A DNA stretch of 64,000 bases from UBA9676 sp963730065 (GTDB taxonomy: Bacteria; Actinomycetota; Actinomycetes; Streptosporangiales; Streptosporangiaceae). Both the position numbers and the translations under genes were made by a program. Positions 35,904 to 45,438 of the stretch are shown here, piece by piece. The notes beneath the pieces are model-generated. The model ran no database searches. It had not been told where the DNA came from and saw nothing but the letters and a program-made list of their open reading frames with translations. The DNA lies in NCBI GenBank assembly GCA_963730065.1, contig CAVSQL010000014.1:831769-895768 (forward strand), written 5' to 3'. Position 1 is the stretch's first letter. Each line of letters starts with the position of its first letter.

Positions 35904-37043
35904 TTACCGCCTCCCCCGGAAGCGGGCCGCCATCTGGCGCATCGCCTCATTGCCGGTTGCTTCCGCGTCGCGGATGGTCTTGCCGGTGTAGTTCATGAAC
36001 ACGTCGTCGAGCGAAGGCCGGGACACGCTCACTGCCTGGATGGGAACCGTCAGCCCGGCGAACAGCCGGGGCACGAACTGCTCGCCGCTGGCCACCGGGA
36101 ACGTGACCGCGCCCTCATGCATGGCCGCCTCGATTCCAAACTCGCGGCCAAGCTCGGCGATGGCGGCCGGGTCGTCGGCGGTATGGATCTGCACCCGGTC
36201 CTTGCCCACGCTCGCCTTGAGCGCCTCCGGCGTGTCGATCGCCACAATCTTCCCGTGGTCGATGATGGCGATCCGGTCGCAGTGCTCGGCCTCGTCCATG
36301 TAGTGGGTGGTGAGGAAGATCGTGATGTCCTCGCGGGCCTTGAGCTCGTTGATGTACTCCCAGATCGAGGTGCGCGTCTGCGGGTCAAGCCCGACCGTCG
36401 GCTCGTCCAGGAACAGCACGTGCGGCGCGTGCAGCAGGCCGCGCGCGATCTCCAGCCGGCGCTGCATGCCGCCCGAGTAGGTCATCACCACGCTGTCCCG
36501 CCGGTCCCACAGGCCGACCATCTCCATGACCTGCTGCATCCGCGGCGCCACCGCCGCCGCGGGCACTCCGTACAGCTCGGCATGGAAACGCAGGTTCTGA
36601 GCGCCGGTGAGATAGTTGTCGAGCGTGGTGTCCTGGAACACCAGGCCGATGTTGCGGCGGACCGCGTCCCGCTCCCGGACCACGTCGTGGCCGGCGACCC
36701 GCGCCGATCCAGAGGTCGGCAGGGCCAGCGTGCACAGGATCTTGATGGTGGTGGACTTGCCCGCGCCATTCGGGCCGAGGAAGCCGAACGTCTCCCCGAT
36801 GGGCACCTCGAAGTCGATGCCGCGGACGGCCTCGATCTCGCCGTAGCTCTTGGTCAGGCCGGCCACCGTGATCGCCATCGGCGGGCGCTGTCCGTTCCCG
36901 GCCGCGGCCGGGCCGGCGGCCGCTCCGGTTCTCCCCGCATCCGGCGCCGGAGCCGCCGCATCCGTGCCATCGGTTTCGCTGTTCTTGCCGCCCACTGCGC
37001 CCGCGCCGTTTCCGGCGGCACCGTGCGGACCGTGCACTGCCAC
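35904..37043 (-). CDS. ABC exporter ATP-binding protein (DrrA-like)
   Basis: 379 residues. The first 55 are a low-complexity Gly/Ala/Asp tail, unusual for the family. The ATPase domain then starts MAITVAGLTKSYG, with Walker A FLGPNGAGKST, signature YSGGMQRRLEIARGL and Walker B VLFLDEPTVGLDP. The DrrA C-terminal domain ends with VSVSRPSLDDVFMNYTG. GGGAGG before GTG 37043 supports the long form. With the DrrB-like permease and the PadR gene just upstream it makes a self-contained regulated exporter. Confidence 0.93.
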   Translation of the reverse strand: MAVHGPHGAAGNGAGAVGGKNSETDGTDAAAPAPDAGRTGAAAGPAAAGNGQRPPMAITVAGLTKSYGEIEAVRGIDFEVPIGETFGFLGPNGAGKSTTIKILCTLALPTSGSARVAGHDVVRERDAVRRNIGLVFQDTTLDNYLTGAQNLRFHAELYGVPAAAVAPRMQQVMEMVGLWDRRDSVVMTYSGGMQRRLEIARGLLHAPHVLFLDEPTVGLDPQTRTSIWEYINELKAREDITIFLTTHYMDEAEHCDRIAIIDHGKIVAIDTPEALKASVGKDRVQIHTADDPAAIAELGREFGIEAAMHEGAVTFPVASGEQFVPRLFAGLTVPIQAVSVSRPSLDDVFMNYTGKTIRDAEATGNEAMRQMAARFRGRR

Positions 37044-37104
37044 CCCTACCGCCTCCCTGAGGTCCGATCCGAGCCTAGTCCTGCCGGCGGCCTGCCCTGG
37101 CCGG

Positions 37105-37752
37105 CTAATCCTCAGCCGGCTCGTCGTCAGCAGCGAGAATCCGGTACAGGCTACGCCGGGCGTCAGTGAGGATCTTGTGTGCCTGGGCCACCTGTGCGTC
37201 GTTGCCGACCCGCATCACCTGTACGGCCGCCATCATCACCTGCCCGAACAGGTCACGCAGTTCGATCGCGTCGTCACCAACGCTGCGCGCGACCACGTCC
37301 CAGGGCGCCTGGACCTCCTCCGGGTGTCCCGCGACGTAGGCCTGGCCCTCCGTGGTCAGCGCGTACCTGCGGCGCCCGCCCTCGGGCGTCTCGGCCTGGA
37401 TCAGCGCCTCGTCCTCAAGCTGCTGCAGGGCCGGATAGACCGACCCGGGACTGGGGTGCCAGACGCCTCCGCTGCGCTCCCCGATCTCCTGGATGATCTG
37501 GTAGCCGTTCCTGGGCTCCTCGGCCAGCAGCGCGAGGGCGGCGGCGCGGACGTCGCCGCGCTTGACCCGCGGGCCGCGGAACTTCCCCTTGCCGAACCAG
37601 GGCCCCATCTCTGGCGGGCCCCATCCGGGCCCCCATCCGCCGCGGCGGCCGGGTCCACCCGGCCCGCCCGGGCCCATCCGTACCCGGGCGCGGCCGTGCC
37701 GGTGCCGCCGCCCCTCGTGCTCATCTGGCTCCCACGTCTCTTCGTCGTGCAT
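37105..37752 (-). CDS. PadR-family transcriptional regulator
   Basis: About 215 residues. The N-terminal 60 are His/Arg then Gly/Pro-rich. A PadR winged helix follows (about 62-145), with KRGDVRAAALALLAEEPRNG and VWHPSPGSVYPALQQLEDE. A helical C-terminus (about 160-215) probably dimerises. Such PadR proteins often repress a neighbouring ABC exporter and release it on drug binding; the exporter genes start 61 bases downstream. ATG 37752 has GGGAG ten bases upstream; GTG 37761 is the alternative. Confidence 0.9.
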   Translation of the reverse strand: MHDEETWEPDEHEGRRHRHGRARVRMGPGGPGGPGRRGGWGPGWGPPEMGPWFGKGKFRGPRVKRGDVRAAALALLAEEPRNGYQIIQEIGERSGGVWHPSPGSVYPALQQLEDEALIQAETPEGGRRRYALTTEGQAYVAGHPEEVQAPWDVVARSVGDDAIELRDLFGQVMMAAVQVMRVGNDAQVAQAHKILTDARRSLYRILAADDEPAED

Positions 37753-38198
37753 GGGTGCCACTCTCCCTTCGTTCCTTGTCTCCGTCAGCGCTCGCCGCGC
37801 TTACCGGTACTACCGTCTTCATTTCTAGACACGTCGAAGATATATCGGAATACTCTTCAGCGCAACCCCTGAAGCCGGAACGCAACCCCCCGAAGCCGGA
37901 TGGCCGGACGAGGGCGGCAGTCCGGCACTGCCGACTACCGGCTAGGCCGGCGGGCCGGGGCTGGACGTCCACAGGCGGGCCAGTAGACGCACGCCTACGC
38001 TGGAAGCGGTGGCCTAGGCCGTATGGCGGAAAGGTGGCGCGGTGCGGGGGGAGCCGCGGGCGTAGCGTTCGCGACGGCCAGGATCACCTCGGCGCCTCGG
38101 GCGTACGGGCGCGGCCCATATGGACGACTGCCAGCCCGCGGGCACCCCGGGCCGCGCCGCCGGATACCAGCCAAGCCGCGGGCCCGAACGTCAGAGGC
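37753..38198. other. 446-base intergenic region between PadR and moaA
   Basis: No protein-like frame was seen. The 37790-37860 part is AT-richer, holds the palindrome GATATATC (37839-37846), and is the likely promoter and operator zone of the PadR-exporter operon. Two imperfect direct repeats of about 20 bases (CGCAACCCC, then GAAGCCGGA) lie at about 37860-37900. The rest is plain GC-rich DNA upstream of the moaA stop. Confidence 0.4.
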
Positions 38199-39188
38199 TC
38201 AGCCGCCGATGGCCGACATCGGCCGGGACGGCTGGAGGAAGCCGGGCTCGTTGATCCCGTGCCCGGGCAGTTTCACCGCGACCGCCCGCTCCCAGATCGC
38301 GGCCAGCTCCTCGTCACTGGCCCCGGACCGCATCGGATCGCGCAGGTTGCTCTCTGTGCGCGCGAACAGGCAGTTGCGGACCTGACCATCCGCGGTCAGC
38401 CGCACCCGGTCGCATGCCCCGCAGAAGGGCCTGGTCACCGACCCGATCACGCCTACCCGGGCCGGGCCGCCATCCACCAGGAACGTCTCAGCGGGCGCCG
38501 AGCCACGGGCCAGCTCATCGTCCGGTTTGAGCGTGAACTCCGCTGACAGCGCCACCATCATCTCGTCGGCGGTGATCATGTCCGCCCGGCGCCAGCCATG
38601 CTGGGCGTCCAGCGGCATCTGCTCGATGAACCGCAGCTGGTACCCATGCTGCAGGCAGAACCGCAGCAGCGGCACTGCCTCATCATCGTTGACGCCGCGC
38701 ATCAGCACCGCGTTCACCTTGACCGGGATCAGCCCGGCCTCGGCCGCCGCGGCCAGTCCCGCCAGGACGTCGTCGAGCCGGTCGCGCTTGGCGAGCGACC
38801 GGAACACGTCGGGCCGCAGCGTGTCGAGCGACACGTTGATGCGGTCCAGGCCCCCTTCGGCGAGCGCGCCAGCGAGCCGGGTCAGCCCGATCCCGTTGGT
38901 GGTCAGCGAGATCTCCGGCCGTGGCCGGAGCGCGGCCGTCCGGGCGACGATGCCCGGCAGCCCCCGGCGCAGCAGCGGTTCCCCGCCCGTGAAGCGGATC
39001 TCGGTGATCCCCAGCCGTTCGACCCCGATCCGGGCCAGGCGGACCACCTCGTCGTCGGTCAGCAGCGTCGGGGCGGGCAGCCAGTCCAGGCCCTCCGGCG
39101 GCATGCAGTAGGCACAGCGCAGGTTGCACCGGTCGGTCAGGGACACCCGCAGATCGGTCGCGATCCGCCCATACGAATCAGCGAGCAA
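38199..39188 (-). CDS. moaA: GTP 3',8-cyclase (molybdenum cofactor synthesis)
   Basis: 329 residues. This radical-SAM enzyme rearranges GTP in the first step of molybdopterin synthesis. The SAM-cluster motif is DRCNLRCAYC near residue 20. The second [4Fe-4S] cluster is in PFCGACDRVRLTADGQ plus the Cys of NCLF. It ends with the Gly-Gly tail (SAIGG) that inserts in the active site. TTG 39188 is the start, with AGGAGG ten bases upstream. Other moa genes are absent from the window, so it is a lone copy here. Confidence 0.95.
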   Translation of the reverse strand: MLADSYGRIATDLRVSLTDRCNLRCAYCMPPEGLDWLPAPTLLTDDEVVRLARIGVERLGITEIRFTGGEPLLRRGLPGIVARTAALRPRPEISLTTNGIGLTRLAGALAEGGLDRINVSLDTLRPDVFRSLAKRDRLDDVLAGLAAAAEAGLIPVKVNAVLMRGVNDDEAVPLLRFCLQHGYQLRFIEQMPLDAQHGWRRADMITADEMMVALSAEFTLKPDDELARGSAPAETFLVDGGPARVGVIGSVTRPFCGACDRVRLTADGQVRNCLFARTESNLRDPMRSGASDEELAAIWERAVAVKLPGHGINEPGFLQPSRPMSAIGG

Positions 39189-39392
39189 CCTCCCGTCACC
39201 TCCTCAGCCACCTCAAAGCGCACTGGTCAGCAGCAACCGTAGGCGCTGCCCTCGCATTCCTCAGGGTATGCCCCAGCCAGGACAGTGCGATCTTCTCCGG
39301 CCGCGCCCGCCGGTAATGCGCGCGCAAACCGCCGGCGGCTGTTACGGCCCAATGTGGTGCTTGCCGGTGATCCAGTCGCGGAGAATGGGGTC

Positions 39393-40544
39393 ATGGTCAC
39401 AGAGACTGCTATCTGGCGTGATCAGCTCACCTCAGCCGAACGGGCCGGGCTCGGGCGCGGTGCTGGCGTCATCCCGCTCGCCCGGCCGGACATCCTGGTG
39501 GTGGGCGGGGGGATCGCGGGGGTGGCCACCGCGGTCGCCTGCCACGAGGCGGGTCTCGGCTCGGTGCTCCTCATCGAGGCGGGGCGGCTGGGCTCGGGCG
39601 CCACCGGCGGTGCCGCTGGCCTGCTCACCCCCGAGCCGCACGAATGGAGCGATCCGGAGCCGTTCGTTGAACTGGCCCGGGCCAGCCTGGACCGGTGGAG
39701 CCAGCTCGACCAGAGCGTGCCGGGCGGGGTCGGCCTGGTCGAGCTGGACTGGATCGGACTGGCCCCCGATCCGGGCGGCTTCGCCCCGCACCTCCAGCCC
39801 GCGGTGGAATGGCTCGAGCCGGGCGAGGTCGCCAACCTGGTCCCCGGCCTGGCGCGGCCGATGGCAGGCGCGCTCATCCGCCACCAGGCCAGGGTCAACC
39901 CGCTGCGCTCGCTGGCCCGGCTGGCCGCGGGCCTCCCCGCGGTGGCGACCGGCATCGCGGCCATCTCAGCCACGATCCGCGGGGGCAAGGTGGTCTCGGT
40001 CGGCACCACCTCCGGCGACATCCACCCTGGTGCGGTGATTTTCGCTACCGGGCTGCCCCCCCTCCTGGACGGGCTCCCGCTCGACCTGCCGGCCACCCAG
40101 GTCAAGGGCCACCTGCTGGTCACCGAGCCGACACCGCTGCGCCTGCCAGGCACGGTCGCCCCGGTGGCCACCCAGCTGGAGGACGGGCGGCTGCTGGTCG
40201 GCGGCACCTTCGACGCCGATGATGAGACGCCCAAGGTCCGGCCGGACGTGATCGAGTCCATCCTGGCTGCGCTGTATGCGACCCTGCCGGCCGTCCGCGG
40301 CCTGAAGGCCGCCTACCAGTGGTGCTGCTTCCGCCCGCGCCATCCGGACGGCCGCCCGGTCATCGACCGCGTTCCCGGTCTGGACAACGCCTGGCTGACG
40401 TCGGGGCACTACCGGACCGGCATACTCATGGCCCCGATCACCGCGCAGGTGATCTCCCACTGGATCGCCAGCGACCAGCCGCCGGCCGAGGCCACCGCCT
40501 GGAGCAGCGCCCGGTTTGCTGACCGGCGGTTGACCGGCCACTGA
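39393..40544 (+). CDS. FAD-dependent D-amino-acid/glycine oxidase-like enzyme (DAO family)
   Basis: 383 residues. The FAD motif is DILVVGGGIAGVATAVACHEAG near residue 30. The fold continues with RLGSGATGGAAGLLTPEPHE and ends with DNAWLTSGHYRTGILMAPITAQ, the usual DAO C-terminal FAD contact. It probably oxidises an amine or imino acid; ThiO-type glycine oxidase is possible, but no thiamine genes are nearby. ATG 39393 is chosen over an upstream extension because GGAG precedes it and the Rossmann motif follows soon. Confidence 0.85.
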   Translation: MVTETAIWRDQLTSAERAGLGRGAGVIPLARPDILVVGGGIAGVATAVACHEAGLGSVLLIEAGRLGSGATGGAAGLLTPEPHEWSDPEPFVELARASLDRWSQLDQSVPGGVGLVELDWIGLAPDPGGFAPHLQPAVEWLEPGEVANLVPGLARPMAGALIRHQARVNPLRSLARLAAGLPAVATGIAAISATIRGGKVVSVGTTSGDIHPGAVIFATGLPPLLDGLPLDLPATQVKGHLLVTEPTPLRLPGTVAPVATQLEDGRLLVGGTFDADDETPKVRPDVIESILAALYATLPAVRGLKAAYQWCCFRPRHPDGRPVIDRVPGLDNAWLTSGHYRTGILMAPITAQVISHWIASDQPPAEATAWSSARFADRRLTGH

Positions 40545-40546
40545 CC

Positions 40547-40652
40547 GCCCCCGGCTGGCGTATGGCCCGCTCCCCCCGGCTGCGTACGGCCCGCTCCCCG
40601 GCTGCGTACGGCCCACTTCCCCGGCTGGCGGACGGCCCGCTCTCCCGGCTGG
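40547..40652. repeat. tandem repeat of about 23 bases, four to five copies
   Basis: After the FAD oxidase stop, the unit CCCCGGCTGCGTACGGCCC is repeated four to five times with small changes (GCGTATGG, GCGTACGG, GCGTACGG, GCGGACGG). It is a variable-number-type tract in a 199-base gap; no coding role was seen. Confidence 0.7.
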
Positions 40653-40743
40653 TGCCGTTGCCGTGCCCTCCGCCGCATAACAGCCCGTTCTCTGGGTAGC
40701 CGTGGCGCGCAGGTACCGTCCCCGCTTGCAGGGAGTGAATGAT

Positions 40744-41385
40744 ATGAGCACGATGCTGCAAGTCCCCCGCAGCCGCGGCGCCATCAGCGGCCTGCTGCTG
40801 GTGTTGCTTGGGCTGTGGGGTGCCCTGATCCCGCTTGTCGGCCCCTATTTCCACTACGCCTACACACCCGACAGGGCCTGGATGCTCACGGCTGGGCGGG
40901 TCTGGCTGGAGATCGTGCCCGGGGCGGCCGTGCTGGTTGGGGGGGTGCTCCTGCTGGTCAGCGCCTCGCGGCTGGCCGCCATGTTCGGTGCGGGGCTCGC
41001 GGCCGCTGGGGGCGCATGGTTCGCGCTCGGCCCGGTGCTGAGCCCGATCTGGCCGGCCGCGAGCACGCTGAACCCGGGTTCCCCGGTGGGCACCACCACG
41101 CTGATCCGGCAGGTTGAGCACCTCGGGTTCTTCACCGGCCTGGGCGTGGTGATCGTGTTCGTGGCCGCGCTCGCGCTGGGCCGCCTGGCCGTGGTCGGGG
41201 TCCGTGACGCCAGGCTGGCCGACCGGGGCGCGGCCGAGCCGGAACCGGTGGCGGCCAACACGGCCACCACGAGCACCACTCCAGTCACCAAGACCGCCAC
41301 CACCGCCAAGACCGCCGCCACGAGCACCGGACGCCCGCGCTCCCTGCCCGCGTTCGGCCGGTGGCTGACCGCGCGCCGCTCCTAG
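40744..41385 (+). CDS. four-helix membrane protein with Thr-rich tail
   Basis: 213 residues. Four hydrophobic helices lie at about residues 13-32, 55-78, 82-102 and 130-152. The tail after 165 is Thr/Ala-rich (ATTSTTPVTKTATTAK). AGGGAG lies about ten bases before ATG 40744. No family is recognised; similar proteins are annotated as hypothetical in actinomycetes. It is convergent with the lipoprotein gene, with a strong hairpin between. Confidence 0.72.
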   Translation: MSTMLQVPRSRGAISGLLLVLLGLWGALIPLVGPYFHYAYTPDRAWMLTAGRVWLEIVPGAAVLVGGVLLLVSASRLAAMFGAGLAAAGGAWFALGPVLSPIWPAASTLNPGSPVGTTTLIRQVEHLGFFTGLGVVIVFVAALALGRLAVVGVRDARLADRGAAEPEPVAANTATTSTTPVTKTATTAKTAATSTGRPRSLPAFGRWLTARRS

Positions 41386-41451
41386 CCGCTAACCCGCGTC
41401 GCTGGGCTGGGGCGTGCCGCCTGGTGCTTGCCCGCGACGCCGCCGCGGCCG

Positions 41452-41485
41452 CACGGGCACGGCGTTTCCGTCCGCCGTGCCCGTG
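41452..41485. terminator. 13-bp hairpin between convergent genes
   Basis: CACGGGCACGGCG (41452-41464) pairs exactly with CGCCGTGCCCGTG (41473-41485) around TTTCCGTC. It lies between the membrane-protein stop (41385) and the convergent lipoprotein stop (41558), and is probably a shared RNA 3' end. Confidence 0.6.
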
Positions 41486-41557
41486 TGGCCGTGACGACGG
41501 CGCCCCCCACCACCGCCCACCCACGGCTCCCACCCGCGCCGCCGGTCAGGTCATGCC

Positions 41558-42274
41558 CTAGAGCACCGCCACCAGCTCCCGGGCCAGCTTCACCGCGCTG
41601 GCGTGGCCGTTGTCGGCGCCGTCGGTGGACAGCACCGTCACCACCGCGGTGCCGACCCGCGCCGCCACCAGCGTGGTGCCGCCGCGCCAGGCGGAATCGG
41701 TCACCGTGATGACATACCCGCCCTCGCCGAGCCGGAGGCTGGCCTGCTCGCGGACCCTCGCCCGGCTGGCCGTCTGCGGGTCGGTGTATGACGGGCAGCG
41801 AGCGGAGACCGCGCCCAGCTTGCGCATGACGGCCTGGGCGGTGGTCCCGGGATACACGTCGATCTCCTGGGCGATCTCGGTCGAGCTGGTCTTGTCGATG
41901 TAGGCGTCCTGCGCGAACGACACGCCGTTGATGCCGGTGATCGACGTCCAGGAGGTGGCACCGAGCAGGCGGCATTTCGGCTGGCGCACGTCGCTGGCGC
42001 TCGGCAGCTCGTACCCGGTCCCGGTATCGCGCGTGCCCGCGCGCTGGCGCCGGTAGCCGGCCGGGAAGTACGATGCCGGCTCCAGCAGCGCCTTGAGCTG
42101 TGCCCCGGTCAGCAGGCCGGCGTCGGGGTTCGCGGTGGTCGCCGTCGCGGACGGCGTGGCCGAGGACGTCACGGCCGGCGGCACAGCCGATGTGGAAGCG
42201 GAGGTGCAGGCGGCGAGGCCGAGCGGGAGCAACGCGGCGGCGAGCCGCATGGCGGCTGGCGGGAGAGGACGCAT
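41558..42274 (-). CDS. secreted lipoprotein, sensor-domain-like
   Basis: 238 residues. The signal peptide ends in the lipobox LAAC near residue 22. A Ser/Thr/Ala linker follows (about 24-50), then a globular domain with two conserved-looking Cys (KCRLLG and RCPSYTD). The domain resembles the PknH-type extracellular sensor fold, but I am not certain. No kinase gene is adjacent. The start may be ATG 42274 or ATG 42250; both leave the signal peptide intact. Confidence 0.7.
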   Translation of the reverse strand: MRPLPPAAMRLAAALLPLGLAACTSASTSAVPPAVTSSATPSATATTANPDAGLLTGAQLKALLEPASYFPAGYRRQRAGTRDTGTGYELPSASDVRQPKCRLLGATSWTSITGINGVSFAQDAYIDKTSSTEIAQEIDVYPGTTAQAVMRKLGAVSARCPSYTDPQTASRARVREQASLRLGEGGYVITVTDSAWRGGTTLVAARVGTAVVTVLSTDGADNGHASAVKLARELVAVL

Positions 42275-42454
42275 GGATGCATGACTAGGGTCCGCAAGTC
42301 ACGGCCATAGCGAGCACCGGTCACAATCACATCACACGGCACATAACAGGTTCTGCTTGATAACTGTGCGCACGGACACCACCAAGCACGGCACGGGACT
42401 GGCGCCCAGCGTGTCCGCCCGGGCCTGTCGGCACCGCCCGGCACAATCGATACT

Positions 42455-42760
42455 GTGAGCGGAAACTGCGAACGCATCCGCATTGTCGGGTCAGTCCCGG
42501 TCGATGACGACGCCATGATCTGGATCGACCACGTGTTCGCGACGGGCACCAGCCCCTATGACGACCCGGGCTACGTCGGCCTCACGGTCGCCGAGGACGA
42601 CACCAAGGCGACCTGCCTGCTCACCGCCCAGGAGGCCTTGCTGCTGGCGGACCGGCTCCAGCGCGCGGCGCACCTCGTCCTTGAGACCGAGGAGGACCTG
42701 CCCGACCCCGAACGCGAATACCGGCGTCACCGGAGCGGCCGGCCAGGTCAGCCCGGGTAG
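42455..42760 (+). CDS. small conserved hypothetical protein
   Basis: 101 residues, acidic, no membrane helix. GYVGLTVAEDDTKATCLLTA and then EALLLADRLQRAAHLVLETEED suggest a small alpha/beta fold. I do not recognise it. The last 13 bases overlap the 3' end of the convergent acyl-CoA ligase gene. GTG start; no ribosome site is evident. Confidence 0.55.
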   Translation: MSGNCERIRIVGSVPVDDDAMIWIDHVFATGTSPYDDPGYVGLTVAEDDTKATCLLTAQEALLLADRLQRAAHLVLETEEDLPDPEREYRRHRSGRPGQPG

Positions 42761-44607
42761 AGGGCGTCGATGTCGTCGGCGTACTTCGCGTGCACGACGC
42801 GGCGCTTCAGCTTGAGGGTGGGGGTCAGCTCCTCGGTCTCGGCCGTCCATTCCACCGGCAGCAGCCGCCACTGCTTCACCTGCTGGACCCGGGCCAGCCG
42901 CTCGTTCGCGGCGCTCACCGCTTCCGCGACCGCCGTGAGCACCGCCGGGCTGGTGGCCAGCGCCGCCACCGAGTCAGCCTCGACGCCGTGCGCCCTGGCC
43001 CAGGCGGGGGCCACCTCGCCGTCCAGCGTGAGCAGTGCCACCACGTAGGGGCGCCGGTCCCCGAAGGCCAGCGCCTGCCCGATGAGCGGGTGGGCCACCA
43101 GCAGGTTCTCGATCGCCGCGGGCGAAACGTTCTCCCCGCCCGAGGTGATGATCAGTTCCTTCTTGCGGTCCACCACGGACAGGAACCCATCCTCGTCGAG
43201 GCGGCCGATGTCGCCGGTGTGCAGCCAGCCGTCGGCGTCGATGAGGGCCGCGGTCTGCTCGGGCAGGTTGAGGTAGCCCGGGGTGGTGAGCGGGCCGCGC
43301 ACGAGGATCTCGCCGTCCCCGGCGATCCTGACCTCCATGCCGCGGAACACCCGGCCGACCGTCCCGAGCTTGTAGGCGTCCGGGGTGTTCGCGGTGAACG
43401 CGCCGGTCGTCTCGGTCATCCCGTAGACGTCCATGATCGCCACGCCCAGGCCGGCGAAGAAGTCACTCACGTCCGGCGGCAGCGGAGCCGCCGCGCTGGT
43501 GACCACCTCCGCCTCGCCGAGGCCGAGCAGCGAGCGGATCGGGCCGAGCACCGCCTGGTCGGCCAGGGCGAACTCCTCGTCCAGGCCGGGCGGTGCCGAG
43601 CGGCCGAACTGGTGGCTCTCGACATAGCGCCGCCCGGTGTCCATGGCGTGGGCGACGGCCTCCCGCTTGCTCTCGTCCTGCTCCATGGTGAGCAGCGCCT
43701 GGATGCCGGCCCGCACCTTTTCCCAGACCCTCGGCACGCCGAAAAAGCCGGTCGGCCTGGCCCGCCCGACCATGCTGATCAGCTCGGTCGGCACCGGGCA
43801 GAAGTGCACGTGACCGGCGGTGGCGATGGGCAGGTAGATGGTTATCAGGCGCTCGGCGATGTGGGCCAGCGGCAGGTAGGACACCGAGCGTCCCCGCATG
43901 GTGGCCACCGAGCCGTTGGAGATCGTCACCGTCACTTCGTAGAGCACGTTGTGGTGGGTGAGCAGGACGCCCTTGGGGTTGCCGGTGGTACCCGAGGTGT
44001 ACAGCAGGGTCACCGCGTCCTGCGGCCGGATGGCCGCGATCCGGGCGCTGACGGCACCGGGATCGGCCGCGAACCGCTCCCGGCCCAGCGCGGCGAAATC
44101 GGCCCAGGTCAGGTACATGTCCCCGGCCGGGCAGGCGGCCGGGTCCCTGATCACGATCTTCTCCAGGCCGGGCAGGCGGTCGAGGATCTGCTGCCAGCGG
44201 CCGAGTTCCGCGGCACCGTCCAGCACCGCGATCCGGACGTCACAGTCCCCGGCCACGTAGGCGATCTGCTCCGCGGCCAGGGTGGCGTAGAAGGTGACCG
44301 GGGTACCGCCCGCGTGCAGGGCGCCCAGGTCGGCGAGCACGTGCTCGGCGCAGTTGGGGAGCATCAGCGCCACCCGCTCGCCCTTGGCCAGGCCCAGGGC
44401 GGCGAAACCGGCCGCCAGCTCCAGCACCTGCTGCCGGGTCTGCGCCCAGGTCAGGGTCGGCCAGCCGCCGCCGTCACCGGCCGCCTGGTTGGACAGGGCG
44501 GGCGCGTCGCCCGAGTTCTCCGCGGTCGCCCGCAGCAGGTCGCAGACGGTCCGGCCGCCGATTTCCCGCCCGATCCCGGCCCGCTGCTCGAGTATCTCGC
44601 TCGTCAC
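42748..44607 (-). CDS. long-chain acyl-CoA ligase (FadD15-like, AMP-forming)
   Basis: 619 residues. It activates fatty acids to acyl-CoA through an acyl-AMP. The AMP-binding motif is LLYTSGTTGNPKGVLLTHHN near residue 185. YGMTETTGAF, the WLHTGDIGRLDEDGFL hinge and the late catalytic Lys region TPTLKLKRRVV complete the family pattern. GTG 44607 is strongly supported by GGGAGGG just upstream. In actinomycetes this type feeds beta-oxidation or lipid synthesis. It stands alone and is divergent from the O-methyltransferase gene. Confidence 0.93.
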   Translation of the reverse strand: MTSEILEQRAGIGREIGGRTVCDLLRATAENSGDAPALSNQAAGDGGGWPTLTWAQTRQQVLELAAGFAALGLAKGERVALMLPNCAEHVLADLGALHAGGTPVTFYATLAAEQIAYVAGDCDVRIAVLDGAAELGRWQQILDRLPGLEKIVIRDPAACPAGDMYLTWADFAALGRERFAADPGAVSARIAAIRPQDAVTLLYTSGTTGNPKGVLLTHHNVLYEVTVTISNGSVATMRGRSVSYLPLAHIAERLITIYLPIATAGHVHFCPVPTELISMVGRARPTGFFGVPRVWEKVRAGIQALLTMEQDESKREAVAHAMDTGRRYVESHQFGRSAPPGLDEEFALADQAVLGPIRSLLGLGEAEVVTSAAAPLPPDVSDFFAGLGVAIMDVYGMTETTGAFTANTPDAYKLGTVGRVFRGMEVRIAGDGEILVRGPLTTPGYLNLPEQTAALIDADGWLHTGDIGRLDEDGFLSVVDRKKELIITSGGENVSPAAIENLLVAHPLIGQALAFGDRRPYVVALLTLDGEVAPAWARAHGVEADSVAALATSPAVLTAVAEAVSAANERLARVQQVKQWRLLPVEWTAETEELTPTLKLKRRVVHAKYADDIDALYPG

Positions 44608-44781
44608 GTGGTCCCTCCCCGGTCCGGCCCGGTGGCGGCCAGCGCCGTCCCGGTCCTGCACGAATGCCACCATGCCGCGGTCCCAACCGCAACATCCGGC
44701 GGTACAAGATCGCCCATCACGCGTCCCGCGCGTGCACGGGACGGTCGCGGCCGGTGTCCGGGCGGGTACTACGGTTAACTC

Positions 44782-45438
44782 ATGGCCTCTGGATCCGAGC
44801 ACCTCGCCCCCGGTCTGCACGACTACCTGGTCGGCCACGGCACGCCCCCCGATGCCCTGCTGCGGGATCTGATCGCCGAGACCGCCGAGCGCTTCCCGGG
44901 CCGCGCCGTCTACCAGATCGGCCCGGAGCAGGGCACGTTCATGACCATGCTGGCGGGCCTGATGGGCGCCCGCCACGCGATCGAGGTCGGCACCTTCACC
45001 GGCTACTCATCGATCTGCCTGGCCCGCGGGATGGCCGCGGACGGCACGCTCATCTGCTGCGACGTCAACGAGGAGTGGACGTCGCTGGCCCGCGCCTACT
45101 GGCAGAAGGCGGGCCTGGCCCACCGGATCGAGCTGCGCCTCGGCCCGGCGCTGGACACCCTGCGCGCGCTGCCCGCCGGGGCACCGCTGGACCTTGTCTT
45201 CATCGACGCCGACAAGACCGGATACACCGGGTACTGGGAGGAGCTCGTCCCGCGCATGCGGCCCGGCGGGGTTCTCCTGGTGGACAACACCCTGCTGCAC
45301 GGCCGCATCTTCCACGCCGAGCCGGACCCGGACGCCCTGGCGGTCAGGCAGTTCAACGAGCTCGTGCTGGCCGACGACCGGGTCGTGGTGGCGATGCTCC
45401 CGGTCGGCGACGGGCTCACGGTGGCCCGCAAGAAATGA
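44782..45438 (+). CDS. O-methyltransferase, COMT/CCoAOMT-like (class I SAM)
   Basis: 218 residues. EVGTFTGYSSICLARGM is the SAM site. The metal-binding catalytic acid is in LDLVFIDADKTGYTGYWEE, followed by VLLVDNTLLHGR. These match the cation-dependent catechol-type O-methyltransferases (Pfam 01596), which usually act on catechol-like hydroxyls. No ribosome site precedes the ATG. A hairpin directly follows the stop. It is divergent from the acyl-CoA ligase; the link to the catabolic island downstream is only proximity. Confidence 0.88.
   Translation: MASGSEHLAPGLHDYLVGHGTPPDALLRDLIAETAERFPGRAVYQIGPEQGTFMTMLAGLMGARHAIEVGTFTGYSSICLARGMAADGTLICCDVNEEWTSLARAYWQKAGLAHRIELRLGPALDTLRALPAGAPLDLVFIDADKTGYTGYWEELVPRMRPGGVLLVDNTLLHGRIFHAEPDPDALAVRQFNELVLADDRVVVAMLPVGDGLTVARKK

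Noticed and set aside
37839..37846. GATATATC palindrome as a PadR operator
   Set aside because: It is short and does not show the ATGT...ACAT half-sites typical of PadR operators; kept only as a note in the intergenic entry.
32723..38085. A shared 16-mer (CGCGACGGCCAGGATC) in two gene-free gaps as proof of a dispersed repeat
   Set aside because: In 64 kb of GC-biased DNA one exact 16-base match is not unexpected, and the flanks do not match further.
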